Shown here: positions 57,991-64,000 of the stretch, piece after piece | Position numbering within the stretch: the first letter of the stretch is position 1 | How the letters are laid out: each line of letters opens with the position of its first letter | From: Kappaphycus alvarezii | Lineage: Eukaryota; Rhodophyta; Florideophyceae; Gigartinales; Solieriaceae | Length of the DNA: 64,000 nucleotides | Direction of reading: 5' to 3' | NCBI GenBank assembly: GCA_002205965.3 | Contig: NADL03000537.1 | Coordinates: 248,001 to 312,000, forward strand | Position numbers and translations under genes: made by a program | The notes under the pieces: generated by a model | The model's database searches: none | Told to the model about the DNA's origin: nothing | Seen by the model: the letters and a program-made list of their open reading frames with translations, nothing else

Positions 57991-58718
57991 ACACCCCGAT
58001 CCTTCGCGCCCACAACCTTTGCAAGTCTTACCGCCGACGCCGCGTGGTCAATCGGGTCTCTTTTCAAGTCGCCTCCGGAGAGATCGTCGGCTTACTCGGC
58101 CCTAACGGAGCGGGAAAGTCGACGTCATTCAATATCGTCGCCGGCGTCCTGCCACCGGACGAGGGGTCGGTGTTGTTAAACGGTCAAGAGCTGGTCACCC
58201 AACCTCTCTATGAACGGGCGCGCTCAGGCTTGGGCTACTTACCTCAGGAGCCCACCGTATTTCGAGGACTAAGCGTCAGAGAAAATATCACGGCAGTTCT
58301 CGAGGCTCGCGGAGAGAAACGCCGAACGGCCCGCACTCAAGCGGCCTGCGTGCTCAAGCGTTACAACCTCGAGCACGTCGCCAACAGCCGCGGTTCGGAG
58401 CTCTCCGGCGGTGAACGTCGACGTCTAGAAATGGCGAGGACCCAGTTGAATACACCCAAGGTCGTGCTTCTGGACGAACCCTTCGCCGGCGTTGACCCGA
58501 TCGCGGTAGGAGAAATCAACGGCTTTATCCGCACGATGCGTGACCAAGGCATTGGGGTGTTGGTGACCGACCATAACGTCCGAGAGACCTTGAAGATTTG
58601 TGACCGTGCTTACATCATCACCGAAGGTACGATTCTCCTCGATGGAACCCCCGAGGAAATCGTTGCGGATCCGCTTGCTCGCTCCACCTACCTCGGCGCC
58701 GATTTTAAGCTCGACTAA
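57987..58718 (+). CDS. lptB: LPS export ABC transporter ATP-binding protein
   Basis: 243 residues. Walker A GPNGAGKST, signature LSGGERRRLEMA, Walker B VVLLDEPFAGVDP and H-loop VTDHNVRETL, as in LptB. The ATG at 57987 overlaps the lptA stop; a longer frame from 57960 lacks homology. It powers LptFG extraction of LPS from the inner membrane. lptF and lptG are not in the window. Confidence 0.93.
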   Translation: MNTPILRAHNLCKSYRRRRVVNRVSFQVASGEIVGLLGPNGAGKSTSFNIVAGVLPPDEGSVLLNGQELVTQPLYERARSGLGYLPQEPTVFRGLSVRENITAVLEARGEKRRTARTQAACVLKRYNLEHVANSRGSELSGGERRRLEMARTQLNTPKVVLLDEPFAGVDPIAVGEINGFIRTMRDQGIGVLVTDHNVRETLKICDRAYIITEGTILLDGTPEEIVADPLARSTYLGADFKLD

Positions 58719-58818
58719 TCGCCCAAGCCGACCTCAAAACGTAACACGAAAAAGGAGAACGAGCACCCTACCCGTCGACCGGGACAAGACCGACTCGCGA
58801 CCCATCGGCGCAAGTGCT

Positions 58819-60663
58819 ATGGATAAAACCATGGCAGGTATCGGAGCAGTCGTTCTCAGTTCCTTCGCGGTGATCATCGGCGCTTCGCTCGGCTTGGCCG
58901 GCGACCGCTGTCGCAATCTCGTCGCTCCGATCCGCGCGTTTGGAGCGGTGTCGGTGGTCGGGTTGGTTCTGCTAAGCCTCCTGCCCGAAGCGATCGGCCA
59001 ACTCGGCGCCATTGCGCTCATATTGGCTTTAGTTGGCGGTCTTGTCCCCGCAGCTCTCGACCGAACTCGTCGTCTCGCAGGAGGTCAAAATCGTAGTTTA
59101 GGCATCGAGCTGAGCTTTACCGCACTGCTTGCCCATCAGCTTTGCGACGGCGTTGCCCTAGCCAGCGAGAGCGCCATCTTTCACGCTCACAACCATTGGG
59201 ATTCTCTCTTCGCGATGTCCGTGCACACGATTCCGGTGACGACATTGACAGTCATCAGTTTTTCAGCCCTGAGAGGCACGCGATCTGCGCTCTTCAGAGC
59301 CTTGTTGATCGCGCTGGCGACAGGCACGGGCGTCTACATTTGTGGTCTTGCGCCAGCGAGCTCGGTTAACACGTGGCAGCCGTGGTTATCGGCGGCGGTG
59401 AGTGGAATGCTCCTGCATATCGTGTTGAGCGTTCCCGAAGCTCGAAGCAACACCGGTCAAGCGCGAATCTTGGACGCGATCGCGACCCTGATCGGGTTTG
59501 CTTTCGTCGCTAACGGAGTCATCGGATCAAGTCATCACAGTCCAAATGGACAGCTGCTCAGCCAGCGTCTCATCGAGGCGTTCGGGTCAATGGCGCTGCT
59601 TTCGGCCCCAGCTCTCTTGCTGGGGTTGGGTGCTGGAGCGGCTATCGCCGCCTTCGGAGCGCCGATTCCTAGCCGTTGGCTTGCGAGCGCTCGAGGTTGG
59701 GTTGATTCGACTCGAGGTGCATTGATCGGTGCCCCCCTCCCGGTCTGCAGCTGCGGGGTTCTCCCGGTCAGTCAGGGTCTTCGGGTTCGCGGCGCTTCCA
59801 CCGCCTTTCTTCTCGCTTTTTTGGTAGCGACCCCTGAGATTGGCCTCGATGCCTTTGCCCTATCAACGCGTTTCCTCGGCTGGGAATTCTCTATCCTTCG
59901 GGTGGCTTTCGCGCTGCTCCTCGCCTACTTTGCCGGTTGGGCTGGCTCACGCATCGCACGGCGCTTTGCTGACCAGGCCTCCATCCCACCTGCCTCATGT
60001 TGTTCGCGCGCAGACCCAACGGATCAGCATCACGGTGCGCCTACTCCGAGCTTCGTTCAACGCTACCTCAGCGAGCTCGACGATCTGCTGCTTCACATCG
60101 GTCCATGGGCCATTTTGGGATTAGTCGTCGCTGCGTATGCCGAGGCTTTGCTTCCCTCCCAAGGCTTGGTCGCCGAGCTGCCGGCCGGCGTTGATGTCCT
60201 GCTCCTCACGGCTTTGGCGATCCCGAGCTACGTATGCGCCTCCAGCATGACGCCGCTAGCCGCGGTGCTCATCGGCAAAGGGTTTTCGGCCGGTTCGGTA
60301 ATCGCGGCTCTGTTGCTCGGGCCTGCGACAAACGTTGCCACCTTTGCCTTCGTTCGCGGCGAACTGGGTACGCGGGGGTGTGCGCTTTGGCTCGGGCTCA
60401 TTATAACTTTAAGTTGGGGCCTGGCGTGGGTGACCAATGTGATGGTGGGTGCAGGGGTGGTGAGTTTACCCACGGTGGACAATCTCATGGAACACACCCA
60501 CGAGCCCAGCTGGTGGATGATGATGACGGCCGTTGGCCTCATCGCCTTGATTGCCCGAGGCGTGTGGAAGGTCGGATTTATCGGATGGGTATCCGCGCTC
60601 GGTAATTTTATGGTGCGGCCGTCAACACTCAAGCCTGAGGTCACGGCGCACCAAGCGCCCTAA
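58819..60663 (+). CDS. ZIP-like transporter domain fused to a CSCG-type permease (metal efflux)
   Basis: 614 residues from the ATG at 58819. The N-terminal ~230 residues resemble a ZIP metal transporter: HQLCDGVALASE carries the H..CDG motif and SVHTIPVTT resembles HEIP. The C-terminal ~350 residues are a DUF318/ArsP-type permease with GAPLPVCSCGVLPVSQGL and YVCASSMTPLAAVLIGKG. A linker rich in Cys and His (CCSRADPTDQHHG) may bind metal. It most resembles SO_0444-type Cu/Zn efflux permeases. The frame is open to 58600, but that part is low-complexity and lacks a TM. It stands alone between lptB and a convergent rpsD. Confidence 0.78.
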   Translation: MDKTMAGIGAVVLSSFAVIIGASLGLAGDRCRNLVAPIRAFGAVSVVGLVLLSLLPEAIGQLGAIALILALVGGLVPAALDRTRRLAGGQNRSLGIELSFTALLAHQLCDGVALASESAIFHAHNHWDSLFAMSVHTIPVTTLTVISFSALRGTRSALFRALLIALATGTGVYICGLAPASSVNTWQPWLSAAVSGMLLHIVLSVPEARSNTGQARILDAIATLIGFAFVANGVIGSSHHSPNGQLLSQRLIEAFGSMALLSAPALLLGLGAGAAIAAFGAPIPSRWLASARGWVDSTRGALIGAPLPVCSCGVLPVSQGLRVRGASTAFLLAFLVATPEIGLDAFALSTRFLGWEFSILRVAFALLLAYFAGWAGSRIARRFADQASIPPASCCSRADPTDQHHGAPTPSFVQRYLSELDDLLLHIGPWAILGLVVAAYAEALLPSQGLVAELPAGVDVLLLTALAIPSYVCASSMTPLAAVLIGKGFSAGSVIAALLLGPATNVATFAFVRGELGTRGCALWLGLIITLSWGLAWVTNVMVGAGVVSLPTVDNLMEHTHEPSWWMMMTAVGLIALIARGVWKVGFIGWVSALGNFMVRPSTLKPEVTAHQAP

Positions 60664-60673
60664 CCCGGGGTCT

Positions 60674-61288
60674 TTAAGCCACCCGGTTATAGTGCTCGAT
60701 GATCAGATTTTCCTGAACCTCAAGGGGGATATCCTCGCGTTCTGGGAGCGCTTTCACCGACACTTCCATCGCCTTGTCATCGACCTCGAGATAGCTCGGA
60801 TAAACAAGCGAAGGCTGCGCAAAGAAACTCTTGAACAGCTCATTGTTCTTGGCCTTGGCGCCTAGGCCAACGACTTCTCCGGTGCGGAGCTGATAACTCG
60901 GGATATCCACGCGCTTGCCATTGATCCTCACGTGGCCATGCGTCACCATCTGCCGGGCAGCGGGAATCGTGGGGGCAAAACCCGCCCGAAATACGATATT
61001 GTCGAGACGACCTTCCAGGATCTGCAGCAGACGCAACCCGGTATCGCCCTTCGACGCCTTGGCCTTTTTAAAGTACTTGCGAAGCTGCTTCTCAGAAACC
61101 TGGTAATTGAACCGAAGCTTCTGCTTTTCTTCGAGACGCACCGCGTAATCGCTCATCTTGCGCCGGCGGTTAGGGCCGTGTTGGCCTGGGGGATAGGGAC
61201 GTCGCTCGGCGGACTTGCGGGTTAATCCCGGCAGGTGCGCTTGAAAACGACGGACCAACTTCAATCGTGGACCGCGAAATCGTGCCAT
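60674..61288 (-). CDS. rpsD: Ribosomal protein S4
   Basis: The ATG at 61288 has GGAG seven bases upstream and gives ARFRGPRLKLVRRFQA, the usual start. 204 residues with the S4 RNA-binding domain (LEGRLDNIVFRAGFAPT, ARQMVTHGHVRINGKRVD). It lacks the N-terminal Cys zinc cluster, so it is a C-minus type. It stands apart from other ribosomal genes here. Confidence 0.96.
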   Translation of the reverse strand: MARFRGPRLKLVRRFQAHLPGLTRKSAERRPYPPGQHGPNRRRKMSDYAVRLEEKQKLRFNYQVSEKQLRKYFKKAKASKGDTGLRLLQILEGRLDNIVFRAGFAPTIPAARQMVTHGHVRINGKRVDIPSYQLRTGEVVGLGAKAKNNELFKSFFAQPSLVYPSYLEVDDKAMEVSVKALPEREDIPLEVQENLIIEHYNRVA

Positions 61289-61473
61289 CTTCTCGCTCCG
61301 AACCGTCATCATTCGGGCGGCGGCTCTGCTGGCGTCAGCACCTCTGCTGATATGTTCGCCCCAGAGACTCCGCGCGAAGGCGCCGGCTCAATCGATGACC
61401 GGCCGGGGTAGAAACCATCTCTGAACGCGTCCGTCAAGAGAACGATTGAGCTCGTCGATTCAGGAGCGAGCTC

Positions 61474-62271
61474 GTGATGCCGTTAAAGTCGGCTACACTG
61501 CCGAATATCGTGGCTACGAAGCTCGCCCCTCATAAGCCTGACCTGCCCATAACCGGCCAAGACACCTCCGGCGCGATCAGAGAGCTGATTGCAACCCGAT
61601 GTCTCTTTGCCGTGTTTCAGCCGATCATCGACCTCGGAAGCGGTGCAGCCTTCGCCTACGAATCCTTCGCCCGAAGCCACCACCCCGACTTTAAATCGCC
61701 CCACGTGATGTTCCACCGCGCCGTCGACGAAAAAAGCAGTGGCCTCCTAGGCAGAGCGCTCCGAGCGCTGGCCGTTGAGAACGCCCCCGACGCTCCGCTT
61801 TTTTTGAACATCCATCCGAATGAATTCGACGAAGGATTTCTCGTTCGCACCGATGACGCAATGTTCTATCATCCCGACCGGGTCTATCTCGAGGTCACCG
61901 AGTCTGTTCCTCTCTCGCACTTCACCCAATGCCATGGGGTTCTTCAAGAGATCCGCAACAAAGGCATGCGCTTAGCGATCGACGATCTTGGCGCGGGCTA
62001 TTCGAACCTCATCTACATCGCGGAACTCGCGCCCGACATCGTAAAACTCGACATGGCTCTGATCCGAAAACTAGAGCTCTCCGAGCGCAAGCAAAAGGTG
62101 ATCCGCTCGATATGCGTGCTCTGTGAGGAGCTCGGCGCCCACGTGGTCGCCGAAGGGATCGAAACCGAGGACGAGCTCGCCGCAGTTATCGATTGCGGCG
62201 CCCACTACGGTCAGGGTTATCTCCTCGCGCGACCTGAATGCCGAGCGCCCACGGTGTATTGGCCGTGTTGA
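61474..62271 (+). CDS. EAL-domain c-di-GMP phosphodiesterase-like protein
   Basis: 265 residues, single EAL domain. The signature reads YESF in place of EAL and DDLGAG in place of DDFGTG, but the residues that bind metal and c-di-GMP are kept: Glu in YESF, Asn in LNIHPN, Glu in LEVTE, Asp pair in IDDLG, Lys in IVKLD, Glu in AEGIE and Gln in YGQGY. It is therefore probably active. No sensor domain is attached. Its transcript may continue to the small ORF and TolC-like gene. Confidence 0.9.
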   Translation: MMPLKSATLPNIVATKLAPHKPDLPITGQDTSGAIRELIATRCLFAVFQPIIDLGSGAAFAYESFARSHHPDFKSPHVMFHRAVDEKSSGLLGRALRALAVENAPDAPLFLNIHPNEFDEGFLVRTDDAMFYHPDRVYLEVTESVPLSHFTQCHGVLQEIRNKGMRLAIDDLGAGYSNLIYIAELAPDIVKLDMALIRKLELSERKQKVIRSICVLCEELGAHVVAEGIETEDELAAVIDCGAHYGQGYLLARPECRAPTVYWPC

Positions 62272-62324
62272 CGCTTCGGTGGTCATGGTTACTGTCTGTG
62301 CAGCACAGCGATAGGAGCATCCCG

Positions 62325-62504
62325 GTGCACGAATTCGACCATGTCACTCGATGTCACGCGATCGCCGATGACCGCATTCGCCGCATGCGCTCACGGCTTA
62401 AACACATGAGTCCGAACACCGAAGGGTTCTCGCCGCCCGATGATCGCAATGCGTGGTCGCAGGTTACCAACGTGATAGAACGCGGGGTGAGGCCGAGCCG
62501 ATGA
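62325..62504 (+). CDS. Small hypothetical protein coupled to the TolC-like gene
   Basis: A 59-residue frame from a GTG, with AGGAG exactly seven bases upstream, and a stop overlapping the next gene's ATG (ATGA at 62501-62504). Sequence is hydrophilic, basic and helical (IADDRIRRMRSRLKHM). No known family. The good ribosome site and coupling favour a real gene over chance. Confidence 0.55.
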   Translation: MHEFDHVTRCHAIADDRIRRMRSRLKHMSPNTEGFSPPDDRNAWSQVTNVIERGVRPSR

Positions 62505-63988
62505 TTCCATGGATCATGAGCATAATCGTCTCGGCAGATCTCCCAGCAACAGCCGAACACGCTGAACGCTTCGAATCGATGAAGTCAGCGGCGTCGCGTG
62601 CGGTCAGTGACAAGCCGTGGTGGACCCTCTTCGACGACCCCGATCTGGTTCGGGTCGTTGAAAACGCCCTCGACAATAACTACGACCTTCGCCAGTCCGC
62701 CGCCCGAATACTTTTCGCCGAGGCCCAAAGTGTCCGGGCGCTGTCACCTCTGCTCCCACGTGTCTCTGCCGATGCAACCGGTAACGTGGCACCGTTTGGG
62801 TCTTTGGGATTTCAGTTTGGCGGCGGTCTCGGCGGCGGCGGCGATACGCCATCGGTCTTTTACACCGGGAGCGCCCTGCTGAACGCACGCTGGCAGCTTG
62901 ATCTCTGGGGTCGGAGTCTTCTCGCTTATCAAGCGGCGCGCCTCGAGCGCAGTGCCACCGAGGGCGATCGTGAGGCCATAGCGCTCACCTTGAGCTCTGA
63001 AGTCGGTAACGCCTATTTCGACGTCGTCTTCAATCGCCAGGCGATCGCTTTGGTAGACGAGCAAATTCAAGCCAATGCGCGTTTGCTCGAACTCCTTGAG
63101 GTGCGCTTTGAGCGGGGCGAATCCACGGGGCTCGACGTACTCCAGCAGCGGCAGCAATACGCCGCGCGAGCCGCCGAGCTTCCGCCTTTACGATCTCAAT
63201 TACGAATTGCGGAGCAACGTCTCGCCGTGTTGTCGGGAACACCAACCCGCCAAACATCACCAAAAACAGCAGAGGTCCTCCCCCCGCCGCCAAGACAACC
63301 CGGCCTGGGAATCCCCGCCGACCTCCTGGCCAATCGACCCGATCTGCGCGCGGCAGCGAAACGATCACGTTCCAACGCTAAGCGAGCTTCAAGTGCCGCA
63401 CGAGTTCATCTCCCCACGCTCACTCTCAACGGCAACGGAGGGTGGCAGTTCTTCCGCGGCGGTAGAGCAACCGCGCTACCACCCGGGCCAACGACGCCGC
63501 CAGACGGGGCTACAACCCAGCCAGACCAATCTCCGACGCCGAGGGGTAGAACCCAAATCCAAAGCGTATGGGGTGCAAGTGCGACATTGAGTTTACCTCT
63601 CTTCAATGGGTTTGGAGACGTCGCCGAAGCCAGAGAAGCGCGCGCCAACGCTTCGGAAGCCGCCGATCTGCTGAATCAGAGCTTTCTCGACGCGGTCGGG
63701 GAGGTTGAAAACGCCGTTGTGACCGAGACCGAGACCCTCGAGCAACTCCAACGCTTAGAAGACCAAACCGAAGCCGCCCAACTCGCCCTGAAAGAGTCTG
63801 AAGCACGCTATATCGCGGGCCTCGCAGATTACATCGCGGTGCTCACCGCACTCACTGCTGCTCAAACCGCCGAGCGAAGCGAGCTTCAAGCACGCCGATC
63901 GATTCTCACCGCAAGGCTCCAGCTCTACGCAGCCCTCGGTGGACCTTGGACCGATGAATCCCTCAACAGCAGTGGAGATATTCAGTGA
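62501..63988 (+). CDS. TolC-like efflux outer-membrane factor (NodT/OprM family)
   Basis: 495 residues with two outer-membrane efflux repeats (LSSEVGNAYFDVVFNRQAIALV, LNQSFLDAVGEVENAVV). PWWTLFDDPDLVRVVENALDNNYDL and LLNARWQLDLWG are OMF features. The ATG at 62501 overlaps the small ORF; the frame is open to 62453. An insertion rich in Pro/Thr (PPGPTTPPDGATTQPDQSPT) lies in the middle of repeat two. It would be the outer channel of an RND or similar pump; the next gene starts at 63991. Confidence 0.9.
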   Translation: MIPWIMSIIVSADLPATAEHAERFESMKSAASRAVSDKPWWTLFDDPDLVRVVENALDNNYDLRQSAARILFAEAQSVRALSPLLPRVSADATGNVAPFGSLGFQFGGGLGGGGDTPSVFYTGSALLNARWQLDLWGRSLLAYQAARLERSATEGDREAIALTLSSEVGNAYFDVVFNRQAIALVDEQIQANARLLELLEVRFERGESTGLDVLQQRQQYAARAAELPPLRSQLRIAEQRLAVLSGTPTRQTSPKTAEVLPPPPRQPGLGIPADLLANRPDLRAAAKRSRSNAKRASSAARVHLPTLTLNGNGGWQFFRGGRATALPPGPTTPPDGATTQPDQSPTPRGRTQIQSVWGASATLSLPLFNGFGDVAEAREARANASEAADLLNQSFLDAVGEVENAVVTETETLEQLQRLEDQTEAAQLALKESEARYIAGLADYIAVLTALTAAQTAERSELQARRSILTARLQLYAALGGPWTDESLNSSGDIQ

Positions 63989-63990
63989 CC

Positions 63991-64000
63991 ATGAAAAAAT
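63991..64000 (+). CDS. Start of the next gene (cut by window edge)
   Basis: ATGAAAAAAT, two bases after the TolC-like stop. Only three codons are visible; context suggests the membrane-fusion or pump subunit, but nothing can be confirmed. Confidence 0.35.

Noticed and set aside
58600-58818. N-terminal extension of the fused transporter into the lptB 3' end
   Set aside because: It overlaps lptB and is low-complexity without a TM; the start at 58819 or 58831 fits the membrane protein better.

Overview
This window comes from a GC-rich, Gram-negative, didermal bacterium that makes lipopolysaccharide and retractile type IV pili. The pil gene content is pilB-T-C-S-R together with pilA, an ABC exporter and pilD. 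With lipoproteins carrying VCBS/UnbV repeats, a lysine-rich histone-H1-like protein and an HMG-CoA synthase, it points to a myxobacterium-like lineage (Myxococcota, Bradymonadia or a relative). That placement is inference from gene content and order. Genes are tightly packed, often with ATGA start/stop overlaps. No gap between genes exceeds about 260 bp, and I saw no tRNA, rRNA, CRISPR array or insertion sequence.

Layout. 1-2.3 kb: the end of cysD and a cysN whose C-terminal APS-kinase-like domain looks inactive. 2.3-11.1 kb: enzymes and hypothetical genes, namely an MBL hydrolase, a DUF1348 protein, a glycosyltransferase, a DUF429 protein and an alpha/beta hydrolase, then a minus-strand run of H1-like protein, nitrilase and HMG-CoA synthase, and an exported phosphodiesterase. 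11.2-19.1 kb: an accessory block of secreted proteins. It holds two tail-to-tail seven-repeat VCBS/UnbV lipoproteins, a trypsin-like protease, and three small proteins that share modules with each other and with the protease. 19.3-22.5 kb: ttcA, an orphan histidine kinase and pilD. 22.5-28.7 kb: pilA behind a good sigma-54 promoter, a Wzy_C/O-antigen-ligase-like protein, a TPR protein, an ABC exporter (pilH/pilI-like) and a WecA-like enzyme. 28.7-33.8 kb: glycosyltransferases, a KdsC-like phosphatase, hldE and gmhA. 33.8-42.3 kb: pilR, pilS, pilC, pilT, pilB and rho, all on the minus strand. 42.5-46.1 kb: a HEAT-repeat-like protein, an M20 amidohydrolase and a frameshifted coaBC. 46.2-58.7 kb: a long envelope operon of tamB, a frameshifted Omp85 gene, kdsB, pyrG, kdsA, an lpxL-like gene, lptA and lptB. 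58.8-64 kb: a ZIP/permease fusion transporter, rpsD, an EAL protein, a small ORF and a TolC-like efflux channel.

How the genes fit together. PilS/PilR would drive pilA from the sigma-54 promoter. PilB, PilT, PilC and PilD build and retract the pilus, and the Wzy_C protein next to pilA could glycosylate pilin. The heptose genes (gmhA, hldE), the Kdo genes (kdsC-like, kdsA, kdsB, with pyrG supplying CTP), the lipid A acyltransferase and LptA/LptB make and export LPS. TamB and the Omp85 protein serve outer-membrane assembly. Three single-base length errors, all in G/C runs within about 6 kb, disrupt coaBC and the Omp85 gene and may be assembly errors.
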